The notes: generated by a model from the sequence alone, not told the origin. A stretch of 64,000 nucleotides of DNA from Chlamydoabsidia padenii (GCA_025330725.1 JAIWND010000062.1:22756-86755), one strand, 5' to 3'. Positions 33,513 to 45,740 are shown, counted from the first letter of the stretch. Translations and numbers: made by a program.

Positions 33513-36235
33513 ATGTCAACAGGTAAAACAAAACCTTTGACTCGACACTATACCCTGACCCTTTCTTCTTAGATACTTTTCTCAAGTTCCTAGGTGCAAG
33601 TGTAGGCTCTATCCTTGGTGCAATGTACCTCGACTCTCGGTTTAGTCTCAGTGCTGATCTTAACTTGATCAAAAACGGTCTTGAAATTCGAAAAACGTAA
33701 TTTTTTTTTTTTCCAAACGAAAGAGAGGGAAAAAAGATATTGATACCCCACACTTTTTAATAGGTCTGAACGTATTATTCAAGACGGTCAACTCAATATA
33801 TATTATCTATTCAAAGAAAAGGCCAAAGCAACTCCCGATCGTGTATTTTTAGTTTTTGAAGACAAAGAGTACACTTTCCGTGAACTGGAAAAAGGTATAT
33901 ATAATAAAAGAAGGGATAAAGAGCATTCGGACTGCAGTGTACTCAAACCTTACCTTTTTTTTTTTTTTTTCAAAAAAGCTTCCAACAAAATAGTAAGTAG
34001 AAAGAAAAAGAACGAAAAGCGGAGGGGGGGGGGGACGGATTTGAACCATTGTTGTTTGCTTGTATACAGGCTCACTGGTTACTGGGAAAAAATGTGAAGA
34101 AACAAGGTAAGTTTTTGGTTGGCCCGAACGGAAAAATGATTTCCCCGTTTCATTTTACACTTGCACTGAAATCTTCCGCTTTTTAGACCATATTTGCATG
34201 ATGCATCAAAACCATCCAACATTTATCATTCTATGGCTGGCTATTCTTAAAGTGGGTGCTGTGGCGGCTTTTATCAACAATAATTTGGCAGATGATTCCT
34301 TAAGGCATTGTATTAAAGTAGCTGATGCCAAGATGTTACTATTTGATCCTAAATATAAAAGTCAGGTGGCCACCATCGCTTCCAGAGACGATTTGCCAAT
34401 CATGGTTGCTTATGGTGAAGACAATGTCGATTTGTCTTTTGCTTTTAATTTGACTCTGGATGTATTAGCCAAATACCCGGATACGGATGTGGATGAAGGA
34501 TTGATTCGTAATACTTCTGAAACTGATAAAGCCATGTTGATTTATACCAGGTAAAAAAAAAAAAAAAACGACGTTTTTACTTTCTTGAGAGAAAAAAAGA
34601 CTGAACTGCTTGTGTTTATCAATCATTAGTGGTACCACGGGTATGCCAAAGGTAATGAAGAAGAAGAATGGGTTGGTCAGAAACCAATTTTTTTTTTTTT
34701 TGTCATTAGGCTGCACCTATCCGTCATACCCGTGCCACTTTGGGTGCATTAGCATTCTGTCATAGCATGAAGATCCAACCTTCTGATCGGATCTATACCG
34801 TCTTGCCACTTTATCATAGCTCAGCCAGTAAGGGGTTGTTTTTTTTAAATCAAATCTAACGTATCCATACCTGCAAGACTCATTCTCTCCCATTTCCTGT
34901 AGGTATTATTGCCACTTTGGCACCTTTATATGGCAATGCCGTAGTGGTTCTTGGAAGAAAATTCTCAGCATCACGGTTTTGGGATGAAGTGGTTCAACAA
35001 AAAGTGACTGCATTCATTGTAAGTATTCAAGTGTGTGTCTATCCTGTCCTGTGTCTGACTTGTTTCATAGTATATTGGTGAAATGTGTCGTTATTTACTT
35101 GGTCAACCCCCTCATCCTCAAGAAAGAAATCACAGTGTTAGGTTTATTTGTGGTAATGGGATGCGACCAGATGTATGGAACCGATTCCGGAACCGATTCA
35201 ATATACCCCAGATCATCGAGGTAAAACAAAGTCCCTACCCCCACATATCTCTAATATACTTTTTTTTTGAAAACTAGTTTTATGCTTCGACCGAAGGACC
35301 TGGTGGGTTTTTCAATCGAAACAATAACGAATATGGCTCAGGCGCTATAGGACGTCGAGGACCTTTGATTCGTGCTCTTTTAAAACAGTTCAAGTTTGTC
35401 AAGATTGATCCCATAACGGAAGAACCTTTAAGAGGAAAGGATGGATTTTTAGTACAGGTAAGTTAACCTCATGAGATCAAAAAAAAAAGAAGAAGAAGAA
35501 ATAGGCTCACCTCTCTCTCTCTCTCTCTTTAGTGCAAACCGGATGAAGAAGGGGAAATGATCGTTGAATTAGACTCAGAACCTGGTACCACTTTACGTTT
35601 CGATGGTTACTATAACAACAATAATGCGACCAACAAGAAAATAGTACAAGATGCTTTTAAAAAGGGCGATTGGTAAAAAAAATGGCTCGTAGGTGGAAAC
35701 AATGTCGGTATAAACTCTCTCTCTCTCTTTTTTTTTTTTTTTTTTTAGTTATTATAGATCTGGTGATTTGCTTCGATTATCTCGAGACGGATTTATTTAC
35801 TTTGTGGATCGGGTCGGTGATACTTTTCGTTGGAAATCAGAAAATGTAGCAACTACCGAAGTGGCGCATGCAGTCAGTACATTTGATGGGATTGTCGAAG
35901 CGAATGTATATGGTACATTAGTCCCCGATCATGATGGCCGAGCAAGTATGGCAGCGATCTGTGTAGCCGATCGAAACAAATTTGATTTCCAAGGTCTTGC
36001 CAAACATTTGAAACGTAAATTACCTGGTTATGCGGTTCCCTTGTTCCTTCGTATCGTGCCATCGATGGAATCGACTGGGACATTTAAACAGCAAAAGGTG
36101 AATTTCCGTAATCAAGGGATTCAGTTGGATCAAATTCCTTCTGATGAACCTGTTTATTGGCTTCGTGGAGACACCTATATTCGTTTTGATCAACAAGGAC
36201 TTGATGCGATTAAGGCTGGGAAAGCTAAACTGTAA
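33513..36235 (+). CDS. FAT1: Very-long-chain acyl-CoA synthetase / fatty acid transporter (FAT1, SLC27-like)
   Basis: Activates long and very-long-chain fatty acids to acyl-CoA and promotes their uptake; membrane-associated (plasma membrane, ER, peroxisome). Thirteen exons: 33513-33522, 33573-33696, 33764-33894, 33979-33992, 34070-34106, 34187-34550, 34630-34651, 34710-34827, 34903-35018, 35071-35220, 35278-35457, 35533-35672, 35749-36235; sum 1893 nt, 630 residues. The AMP-binding P-loop YTSGTTGMPKAAPIRHTR is assembled from three exons. FYASTEGPGGFFN, CYYRSGDLLRLSRDGFIYFVDRVGDTFRWKSEN (FATP/VLACS signature, split here by naming only its ends) and a C-terminal LPGYAVPLFLRI follow. Exon 4 is 14 nt and exon 7 is 22 nt. 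All phases agree. Confidence 0.94.
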
Positions 36236-36351
36236 AAGTATGATGTTTTGGATCAGATAATAAATAAACCCACAAGTTGTTAAAGATAAAAAAAGTCAAA
36301 GGTTTTTTTTATTTTATTTCGTTTTTGATATAAACAGGAGAGGGGAATATA

Positions 36352-38947
36352 CTAATATGAAGTTTTAGGGACAGGGGGGAAGAATGTAGCGAATTCATTC
36401 TTGAGGTTGCTGATTTTGGCTCCAATAGAGTCTTCCCCTTCGGCCAAATTAGCTTCCGTCCTAGCCAATCTTTGATCAATGAGGCTTTTTTGTTCAGTAA
36501 CATACATTTTTGTCGCCATCAGCCTATGTTTAATATATATTAATAACAACAACAGTGAGCCCATTACCACTCCTCCCATCCCTTCTTTTTAAACTTACTT
36601 CTTTTGTGCATTGCCTTGACGTGTTTGAGCATCGATCCGTTCCAGCACAGCATCCCGCCGAAGTTTGTCTTCAGCTTGACCAAACTTTTCTTTGGTTTCA
36701 TTAAACCTCCGTGATTCTTCATTGGCTTCTTGATTTACAGCTTTCCATTGATCCATTCTTTTGGCGTATTCTTCTTCGAGATGCATCACTTCTTTTCGGT
36801 CTTCAAGTATTTGTTGCTGGAGTAGTTGATTTTCGGTTTGACGTTGAGATTCTAGTCGTTCGAGTCGGGTAATGGATAATTTGACTTGTTCAATAAGGTT
36901 TTCCAATGCACGCTAATACAAAAATTAAGAGGTGAGATCAATATGAAAAAGGAATGTTCTATATATATATATATTACCCAGTCTTCTTCTTCAAAACGAG
37001 GCACGAGCATTTCGGTGTAGTCGTCAGGGTTGAATACCAATTGTTCGTTGAGGATCGGGTGATCTTGCATAGCGTCCATGGTTTTGATCATTCTGTTGTA
37101 GTCAGAAATAATTCGTTCGATCTATGCATAAAAGTGTAAGAGGTTAATCAAGGGGTGTCTCTTTTTTTCATTTTTGATAGACACTTTACATCACATCTGT
37201 TCTTCTGTCGTTGCATTTCCTTTTCCCAATGTTCTTGCTGTAGTTCAGTCAGGTCATTACGCTGAGTGTCCGCCGTCATGTCCATTTTGGTCTGCGTTTC
37301 TATCACATTCAGGAATTCATCGCTTGAGATTTCGGGGTTCTTTATTCCAGCAATGGCTATTTCTTTTTCGCGTTCAAGTAAATTTTTCATAGTTTCTATA
37401 GTTACAAAAATAAAAATAAAACCTAGATGAGTATATACATAGGTATATGCCAAGATAATGGAGGAACTTGCCTATTTCTTTAATATTATCTTCGCATTCT
37501 TTTACTGTCTTTTTCGCCCTGTCTCGTTTCTGTTTTGTAGATGCAACAAGAGCCAGAGAATCTTTCTTTCTTTTCTCCTCGTCCAATGACTCTTGTTTCT
37601 TTTGTTCATAGTGATCCTAAACAGTGGTGGTAGTAGTAAACATTTTAGGTTCTTTCTATAAGTATCGTCCCCCTTCTGGTAACAACTTACCCATCTTTGC
37701 TCGATCTGCTTTATATCTTGTTGCACTTTTTGTAATTCGGCCTGCTTTTCTTGATAATGAGCCATATTGCCTGCATTAATTACCCCAAAGACCTGATCCA
37801 ATTCATCATCCACATCTTTGCCATCACCACCTTGCATAAAAGCATGGTATTTTCCCACCGAGTAGTCCCAGAAGAGTTGCTCCATTTGTTTGGGTGTAAT
37901 CCCTTTGCTAGCGTCAATGGTGCTGTGCTGTTCCTTCTGTTGTTGGATTTGTCTTCGTTTTCGTTCAAGGGTCTTTACAAATAAAAAGAAGGATGAGTAC
38001 AGAGGATCAGCTTTTTACAAGAGGCTTTTTTTTTTTTTTTTTTTTTTTTTTTACCTGACAAAGATCAACCAAATAGGATAAAAACGCCAAGTATTTTGGT
38101 AAGGAATGGGGTGCGGCAATGGAATCAAGAGATTTCGGACTAATCGAGTCAACATAAGGAAACCTGTAAGAGAAGAATAGTAAGTCGTCTTTTTGGTTAA
38201 AAGTTTATTTTTTTAAAAGGGGTGGGGGGCAACTTACATGTTTTCACGCACCAGATCAAAAAATTCTTCCTTAAATTTAGGGTGGAAGGTGTAATCAGGA
38301 ACAATGACCGAGTATAAGAATTTAAAAATGGATTCAAATACTTTTAATGACATTCCACGGAGTTCACGAGGTGAAATGGTGCCATATTCATGTAGTGTTA
38401 GATAGTCAATGATGTTTCGTACCGCGTTCCGTTGGGCTTCAGGGCTTCGGATATCCTTTTGCATCTTGGGTTTCTTTGGTGCCAATTGAGCAAGTACTCC
38501 ACCGCTGTTAAGGATATTGAGAGCTTCGTTGGACAAAGAGAGATTCGGATATCGTTGACTACTGGTGAGCCTAAAATCATAAAAAAGGAATCAGCTTTGG
38601 TTTGATGGAGTTTATTATTATTATTATTGTTATTACCTTCGATGCGATGACTGGGAAGACGATAGTTTTCGTGGGCTTTGTTCCAGAGAAGATTGCTGTT
38701 GTTGATACGATAATTGTGAACTCTGTTGTTGGTGTTGTTGTTGCTGGTGCTGATGCTGGTGTGGATAAGGTAGCACGCCTTGTGAAGGTAAGGTGTTTCG
38801 TTTATTTATCGCATGATCGTCAAATGTTGTTGCTGTTGTTTTGATGATCTTGCGTGGTTGAGAGATGGATACTCCTAGATTAGGTCTTTTATCTGTTCCA
38901 CCACCCACTGTATATCTTCCATATTTTCTAGGTTGATTTGAATCCAT
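36352..38947 (-). CDS. NDC80: Kinetochore protein Ndc80
   Basis: Subunit of the four-protein Ndc80 complex that binds spindle microtubules at the kinetochore. About nine exons run from ATG 38947 (MDSNQPRKYGRYTVGG) to the stop at 36352. The first 100 residues are a basic, Gln/Ser-rich tail like the Aurora B-regulated tail. A calponin-homology domain follows at about residues 135-265: RNAVRNIIDYLTLHEYG, SVIVPDYTFHPKFKEE, FPYVDSISPKSLDSIAAPHS and YLAFLSYLVDLCQ. The rest is long coiled coil rich in Glu/Gln/Lys, with VFNPDDYTEMLVPRFEE in the middle and a short C-terminus (FATFFPPVPKTSY). All exons join in phase. T-rich tracts lie inside intron 3 (38028-38052) and upstream of the ATG. Confidence 0.92.
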
Positions 38948-38989
38948 AATTGTTTTCAGGTTAAAAAGGAAAAGAGAGGCGCATCTGTT

Positions 38990-39024
<35 letters not shown>

Positions 39025-39447
39025 GTCAGGGAAAATTCCCGCTCAGCTTAAGACTTTCCTCCAGGACTTTGACTCTGTGTGCGTGGATTATCCTAGACGC
39101 TCCCTCAGCAGCAGCATTGTCAACAACCCTGCCCATGATTCTAGTTGTGTTGTCAAGAAAAGAACAATGAAATAAACTTTAAAGATAAAAGTCTTTTTTA
39201 TTACTACTCTTCCTCTTTTCGCTTTTCGTTGTGCAACCCCTGGAAAATCATGTATCACTTTTGCTTGCAAAGTATAATGTGGTGTCATATATGATATGAC
39301 CATTGGATAGGATCTACAAAAAGACATTTGAAGCAAAAAAGAGCATGACCACTTGCCAATGCCTCTCCCCAGTTTTATTATCGTTTAATTTAATAAGCAT
39401 TAGGTTTATTGTAAAGGTATCAAACCCATTTTAAACTAAGGACCAGA
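38948..39447. other. Spacer with A32 tract
   Basis: Contains an A32 tract at 38991-39022, 44 nt upstream of the NDC80 ATG (poly-T in gene direction). The remainder up to the phosphatase stop holds no supportable gene. Confidence 0.5.
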
Positions 39448-40262
39448 TCATAATGTCTTGCGTCGCATCGTTTGAGACCAATATTGATATTCCCATTCCA
39501 ACACATTATCAATATCCCGCATGTCCCGTAAGAGCAACCATCGAGCCAAAGAGGTATTCAAAAACCAAGTGAGATAGCCACGGGCACGCACCATTTCCAT
39601 CGCCATGTACCAAACTAGTCCATAGCCAACGCCTACCACACTACCCATCACGACTTGGCCCAACGTATGATATCCCAGATAGATCCTTGACCAACACACC
39701 AAACATGCCATGACCACCATGCACGTTACAGACAATTTTTTCCACACCGGGGTCGTTAGTTGAATATGCCGTAACAAGTAAATCGTACCAAATGTTGCAA
39801 AGTACCATACAAATTGTGCATGACTTGACGGCATACCATAACCCGTACCTAAATAATCTATATACAAAAACAAAAAGAGTTAATAAAGCCAATTCGTCTT
39901 TCTTTCTATATATATATATATATTATTTTTTTATTTTTATTTTTACCATAGGGTCGATGTATTTGAAAGTATTCTTTCAAAATGGCATTAACAAGTTCAT
40001 TAGTGAGCTGACCAAGTAACATAATGACTGAAACCAGTTCACGACGAGATACAACATTGGAGGCATAAAAGACGAGGATGGCCAGTGGTGTCAAAGTGAT
40101 GTAAGCCATAGCATAAGCAACTGGATCTTTAGCATCAAATTGAACATGGGTTAGTGATAAAGATGTTAAAGCATCTCGTGTTTGTAGGTGAGGCATCAAG
40201 AGAATGAAAAGAGAAAAAGAAGGAAGAAAATTTAACAAAAATTGAATGGGCGGGACCTGCAT
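39448..40262 (-). CDS. CAX4: Dolichyl-diphosphatase (PAP2 superfamily)
   Basis: ER-lumen-facing phosphatase that recycles dolichyl diphosphate released by oligosaccharyltransferase, supporting N-glycosylation. Two exons (40262-39947 and 39857-39448) sum to 726 nt, 241 residues. The three PAP2 catalytic motifs are visible: K-x6-RP in LKEYFQIHRPYG (split by the intron), PSSH in GMPSSHAQFVWY, and SR-x5-H in CWSRIYLGYHTLGQVVMG. Several membrane spans surround them (residues 8-25, 55-75, 115-135, 142-160, 170-190). The final PAP2 residue, usually Asp, is Gln here, as in dolichyl-diphosphatases. Length and motifs match yeast Cax4 and human DOLPP1. Intact. Confidence 0.93.
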
Positions 40263-40971
40263 CTTTTTTCTTCTTCTTTTCAAACCCCTTTCCTGCTCCC
40301 CTGTATTAATTAATGCTCACTACCAAGCATAAATTGACAGCGGTACAAATGGTATACATACATTATAAAACACTTTTACTTAAATCTATGAGGCCAAATT
40401 AAATAAAAGAAAAAGATCGATGGATTACCACTACCTGTCCATTATGGCTGCCATTGTTTGAATTCATCTTGATCAGTCCTGTGAATAGAGAGTATGCTTC
40501 GTTCAGGTTAACACCTGATCATTCAAATTCTAGATCCTTCAATCATTATCAAATTCTGCATAATCATGGGTCAAAAAGAAGAGAAAGGGGTTATGTTGTA
40601 ATGTCTACATACCACTAGCTTTTACAAAGAGACTGACCCCTTTTTCTATGTGGTCACACCAAGCAATAGAAATCATTACGGGGAATCAACCACTTATGAG
40701 TTCTAACCTTCCTTTGTATTATTCAATATCAATAAATGGACTTTTTTCTTTTTCTTTTTGAAGGGATGCATTGGCAATCAAATGTAAATCATGCAAAATC
40801 GCGATCTCGATATATGAAAATGCGAATCCCGCTCTCACCCAAACATCTTCAAATATAGTACAATGGAAGATTTATTGCAAAAGTATATAGAAATTTAATA
40901 TATAGAGAAGAGTATGTAAAGATATAAAAATATGTTATGTAAAAAAAAATGTACAGTACTATGATGGCAAA
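40263..40971. other. Intergenic region with a short duplicated segment
   Basis: About 710 bases. At 40430-40480 a stretch of about 45 bases (TTTGAATTCATCTT core) resembles 44990-45030 in the same orientation. No gene can be supported. Confidence 0.4.
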
Positions 40972-41126
40972 CTAGTAATGTGCCTTACCAAGAGGCTCGA
41001 CTGGGAAATCTTCCAAATTGCGTAGTTTCTGATGTTGATTGGTTCGTTTCAATCGCGAAGCATAAGCACTTATTGCACATGCAAAGTAGATCTAATGTCA
41101 AAAAAAGGAATGAGAACAGAATTCGC

Positions 41127-41160
<34 letters not shown>

Positions 41161-41821
41161 ATTTACCTGAATAAAGTTGCCAACAAAGACAAACACACCA
41201 CTCACGATCAGAATGGTTCGCATACTGGAGGAACAATAATCATCTGCTTCAGATTTAGTGATCGGTTCAAATTCTTGACCATAAGTACCGGGATGTTGGA
41301 GAAATTCGGAACAAATGCTGACTGATTGATCTCGATTCACCATCATCAAAATCCATAAACCTAGTGAGGCGATTAAGGACAAGACCGACATAAACCAATA
41401 CAAGCCTTTAAAAACATTAACCATACCACGATGTTTCTATAAGCATAAAGAAATCATCAAGTTAATAAAAAAACTGGGTTTATCTTGAGGTCAAGAGAAT
41501 AATTTACCGCGGCGGCTCCAACAATGCCAAAAAGTGAACTAAGGGAATACAGGATACAAATACCCATTAGAACCCAATAACAAATCCCCGCTTGAGATCC
41601 ATATTCAGGGGCATTGAACTCTATTTATTAACAAACTTGTCAGTTTTTTTTTTTATATTATACGTACACGTCGACACTTACGTTGTTTGTGGATGGCGAG
41701 GGTAACGATAGAACCGATATAGTAAGCCTATTCAAACAAAAAGTAGTAAGCATAAGAAAATAGATTGGAGGTAGAGGAACCTACAGCTGAGAGGGCAGCA
41801 ATAATCAAGACACCGGCTCTA

Positions 41822-41855
<34 letters not shown>

Positions 41856-41946
41856 AAGGAGGAAGTGTTGAGTTTGGGTGTCTTTCCAAATCGAGGAGGA
41901 GGATTTACCTGATTGGGATACAACAACAACAAGTACTATTAGGCAT
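40972..41946 (-). CDS. Four-span membrane protein, tetraspanin-like
   Basis: Six exons (41946-41909, 41818-41785, 41727-41682, 41620-41508, 41436-41167, 41091-40972) sum to 621 nt, 206 residues. The N-terminus MPNSTCCCCIPIRAGVLII places a Cys cluster, probably palmitoylated, just before the first span. Four hydrophobic segments lie at about residues 13-38, 48-75, 80-105 and 148-175. The larger loop between spans 3 and 4 (about 40 residues) has two Cys (SICSEF, DDYCSSS) but lacks the CCG motif of true tetraspanins. The C-terminus is a polar tail (NLEDFPVEPLGKAHY). I do not recognise a named family; a tetraspan or MARVEL-like scaffold is the best description. Confidence 0.8.
41822..41848. repeat. 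Poly-T tract in intron 1 of the tetraspan gene
   Basis: T27 followed by AAAAAAAA, inside the 90-nt first intron of the minus-strand tetraspan gene. Confidence 0.9.
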
Positions 41947-42543
41947 GATGAATGAAAAAGTATTAAAGATAATAAATAATATGGAATAGAGAAAAGAATC
42001 AGGGGTTTTATATGACCTGACGAGGCTTGGGAAGAGAGATCCGATCTAGCATTTGTTACACATGAAGCCCATCCACCTAAATAAATTAAGCCCATGCCCA
42101 TCCATTCACAGACTACTGTATCCTATTACATACTGTACACAGCCTCTCTTTTCCAAAAATATACTTAGCCGCCCTATCGCAAGGCTGAGTTGACTACACC
42201 AGCCCCCACATTTTTTTTTTTGACGGCTGGCGGGGTTTCAAGGTGTGAGGACGCCGTGATCCTTGACAGTAATGAATAAAACTGCATACAATAACAACCC
42301 AATTTTGGCAATCTCGGCACGGATGATTCAACGATTACTACCACCCACTATGTATTCCCCATCCACATATGCGTAAAGTCATTAATAATAATAAAAAAAA
42401 GTCTTCATTCAAACATTTTTTTTTTTTAAAAAAAAAGGAGGGAGAGGGAGGGGGAGGGGGAAGATAAAAATGTGAGTCAAGAAGGGGAAGGGGAATGCTT
42501 TGTATAATGTGGATATGGGTCTTCTTTTTCTTTTTCTTTTCGT
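41947..42543. other. Intergenic, convergent/divergent spacer
   Basis: About 600 bases with GA-rich low complexity (42435-42470). No gene. It should hold the tetraspan promoter and the 14-3-3 terminator region. Confidence 0.45.
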
Positions 42544-43665
42544 TTACTTGGCTTCTTCCGTATCATCAGCAGGCTTGGACTCGTTGTCTTTTTCAGATTC
42601 TACAATATAAAGTCAGTGCCCCTCCTTTTGTAAGTGTGTGTCTTTTTTTTTTTTTTTACCTTCTTGGAGATCTGAGGTCCAGAGAGTCAAGTTATCTCTC
42701 AGCAGTTGCATGATCAAAGTCGAGTCCTTGTAGGATTCTTCACTGAGGGTATCCAATTCAGCAATAGCATCATCAAACGCCTGTTTGGCTAAATGACAGG
42801 CCCGATCGGGTGAGTTGAGGATTTCATAATAAAACACTGAAAAGTTCAAGGCCAAACCCAATCGGATGGGATGAGTAGGAGCCAATTCGGTTTGGGCCAC
42901 ATCGGTTGCACCTTTATAAGCTTCATGAGCCTCAGTAGCTGATGCCTTGCGTTCTTCACCTGTCAAGAATTCAGCAAGATAACGATGATAATCCCCCTCC
43001 CTATAAAATAGAGAAATTGGTATGTTCTGGATTTAGATCAAAAAAAGGTCATATTTTTTACTTACATCTTGTAGTAAAACACTTTGGATTCACCACCCTG
43101 AGCATTGGGAATCAAATGTTCGGTCAAGACATTCAAGATATCCTTGCATACATCTTGAAGTTCACCTTCGATCTTTTGACGATATGTTTTAATCTTTTCC
43201 ACTTGGTTGGTATTGCCTTTGGATTCTTCTTTTTGTTCAATTGAGGACACAATTCTCCAGGAAGCACGACGAGCGCCAATCACATTCTTGAAGGCCACAG
43301 ATAACAAGTTACGTTCTTCCACACTTAATTCGACACCCAACTATATATACAAGATGAGAAGAGATGAGAAAGATTTTCCTCCCATTCATTGTGTTTCTTT
43401 GAATTACCTGAGCTACTTTTTTGGTAAACAAGACCATTTCTATACATAAATGAAAGAATCGTCCAGTCAGTATCATCTACCGTTTTTTAATGTATACATA
43501 TACTGGAAACTTACCATCGTAACGTTCAGCTTGTTCGGCAAGCTTGGCCATATAGACGTTGTTTTCGCGTTCCTATATAAAGGCAATAAAAAGAGAAGTC
43601 AGTTGGAATGACGATAAACCCAGAATCATCGTGCCCAAAATAATGCTTATACTTACTGTAGACAT
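42544..43665 (-). CDS. BMH1: 14-3-3 protein
   Basis: Dimeric phosphoserine/phosphothreonine-binding adaptor. Six exons; the first holds only three codons (MST, 43665-43657). Joined exons read [30 protein letters not shown], then the first 14-3-3 signature in [19 protein letters not shown] and the second in [18 protein letters not shown]. The amphipathic groove residues (Lys, two Arg, Tyr in the family) are in place: [28 protein letters not shown]. The C-terminal tail is acidic ([15 protein letters not shown]). Complete, with no oddities apart from the tiny first exon. Many fungi have two paralogues; only one is in the window. Confidence 0.96.
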
Positions 43666-43943
43666 GTTGTTAGGTAATAGATAGAGAAAAGGGGGCTTAT
43701 ATATATATATATATAGACAAAGAGAAGATGGAAAAAGGAGAAAAGGAAAAAAAAATTATATTTTCAGTTGACGTACTTGGATGGCTTCAATTTTTCAATT
43801 TAGCGCAAAATTCAGTGTGCCTATGTAGCAATCCCCGATTTGGGGGCATGATCGTGGAGGGGAAGTGTTGTTAGTCGAGATTTCGTCACTCGTTATAGGG
43901 CCCAAATTTATATACGCAGTCTCTCTCAACCCAACTTCTCCCC
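43666..43943. other. 14-3-3 upstream region
   Basis: An (AT)n run at 43698-43714 may serve as the TATA element of the 14-3-3 gene. No ORF that I can support. Confidence 0.5.
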
Positions 43944-44058
43944 GTACCCCGTCTTTGTGGGGGTACTCACTCCAAAAAAGATTCGACTATTCATTTTACT
44001 CTGTTTTGTGAAAGTGTCTCTACCCAGCTTCTTCCGTGCCCCCTCTTTGTGAGGGCAC
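43944..44058. repeat. Two related hairpins in an imperfect direct repeat
   Basis: Copy 1: a 7-bp stem GTACCCC/GGGGTAC (43944-43950 with 43960-43966, 9-nt loop). Copy 2: a 6-bp stem GTGCCC/GGGCAC (44036-44041 with 44053-44058). The surrounding text (CCCAACTTCTCCCCGTACC / CCCAGCTTCTTCCGTGCC) is duplicated at a distance of about 92 bases. The third stem pair is A-T in one copy and G-C in the other, a compensated change. Confidence 0.6.
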
Positions 44059-44507
44059 TCCATTCCATTTTTATTACTATCAAACCCCTCCCCCCTGTTT
44101 TCGGGGATAGATCCCCGTATTCCGGTCCCCTATTTCCAGCAAAGGTTTCCGGCTGCATCCCTGTATTCTGGGATTTACCAAAAACAGATCAACGTTCCTT
44201 TTTGAATATACCAATTAAAATCATCACTAATCCAAATCCAGTATCATGTCAAATAGCTTTTTATTATACACCTTTATCCAACAATAAAAACAATATATCT
44301 ACTATTCTAATACTAAGTTATCTACTATTATTGCCGTGTGTTGCTTTGTGACCAGGTTATCAAGACCATCAAGACCATTAGACCATTAGATGAGAATATC
44401 TTCTACCGTATGATCATCGTAGAAGTAATGGGCATTTATGTCTTATACATGTCAATCAGTATTTAAATAAACTTATTCAAGAGAATGCATGTTTGTATAA
44501 TACTTAC

Positions 44508-44900
44508 GTGACTTGCAGGACCCAAAGTGGAGATATATGAAGCCTATCGAAGATAACTAAATGTTAGTATACAGAGATCAAATCTAATAGTATGTGCGTA
44601 TCAATGGATTGTACTTACAAACTGAGGAGGGGGACAAGGACTAGCGAGAATAAACAACCATTAGTATGGTGTTTATTTGTTCTTGTTTTTTCTTGGCTGG
44701 AAGGTTCGTATAATACTTACGGAATTAAAGGTAGAGAAGACCAAGACCTGTCGAGAGAAGAATAAGAAGAGAGGATACAAATTAGTGTTATCATAGTATG
44801 ATAAGATAAAGTATCATGAGAAGGGTCATACCGTATCGCGCCCTTTTCAATATATTGTGTTGTGTTTGAGTTGAATCCAGTTGTTCCATCGCTGAGAAGT
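44508..44900 (-). other. Possible small spliced gene with micro-exons
   Basis: Three short segments are each bounded by an acceptor and a GTAAGT donor on the minus strand: 44747-44721 (27 nt), 44641-44620 (22 nt) and 44543-44508 (36 nt). A longer one ends at 44832 (donor GTATGA). Joined, one frame stays open through all four: ending IEKGAIR, then SWSSLPLIP, PPCPPPQF and ASYISTLGPASH. I could not find a consistent start codon or final exon, so this is a candidate only. It might also be a non-coding spliced transcript. Confidence 0.3.
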
Positions 44901-45029
44901 TTAAGGAAGACTTGAGCTGAGCACCTACTAATCTTCGACGTCTTCAGGGAGGCATGTTTATTGATTGACAAAAGTACCATGATTGTTCACCTAGTTGTCC
45001 ATTGCAGTGTTTGAATTCATCTTCCAAAC

Positions 45030-45424
45030 TTCATCAGTAGTGGTTAGTTAGTATCTATCAATAGTAATAATAATAATAATGTTCATAATAAGAGGAAGAG
45101 GCAAACTAATGATTTCCGACCCCCCTGACACATTAAATTTTTTAGTTTTATCACCATTTGTCCAACATCGTTAAATTATTGTTGGTACTTTACATTCTAT
45201 CATTACTTCTTTTACACCTAATCGGTATTTCTTCTTCTTTTGAATCTCTCCCTCTCTCTCTCTTTTATTTTTTTTACTCAACTTCCCATTGATTTGATCG
45301 ATCAACAAGTAATCGTTGGAATGCATAATGCCTGAATAAGATCATGACATCTATGAACAAAATGTTAGAAGAAGGATATCAGGTAATTTGTGGAATAATA
45401 ATAAAAAAAGGGGGTGATATAGTA
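45030..45424. other. Intergenic spacer
   Basis: AT-rich with TC-rich low complexity. A short ATG-started piece at 45343-45381 (MTSMNKMLEEGYQ) ends at a GTAATT donor-like site and might be a scrap of the Helitron helicase. Nothing else. Confidence 0.35.
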
Positions 45425-45740
45425 AAAGACATACATTGGGGACAACACATTTCTAATACCACGGATTAATTTTACAAGCAAAGAAGGTGAATTCCCCTTT
45501 ACCATCCGTCGTCGCCAGCTTCTTGTCCGTGCTGCCTTTGAAATGACCATCCATAAAAGCCAAGGACAAACACTGGACCATGTTGGTGTCTACTTGAATG
45601 AAAATGTATTCACCCATGGTCAACTGTATGTTGCACTCTCTCGGACCACTGATCTTAATTCCCTTTATGTGGCTACTCCTCGACCTAATTCTTCTCTCCC
45701 TCCTTCCTCTTCCTTATGTAATGTAGCTTTGCAATGGTAG
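45425..45740 (+). pseudogene. C-terminal fragment of a Helitron/PIF1-type helicase
   Basis: Reads GDNTFLIPRINFTSKEGEFP, FTIRRRQLLVRAAFEMTIHK, SQGQTLDHVGVYLN and GQLYVALSRTTDLNSLYVAT to a stop at 45738. PRI, the F-x-MTI-K-SQGQT motif and the VALSR motif are conserved motifs IV-VI of PIF1-family helicases, and the flow matches the C-terminus of Helitron RepHel proteins. Motifs I-III and the Rep domain are missing, so it is a fragment. No Helitron 3' hairpin plus CTRR end was identified. Confidence 0.75.
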
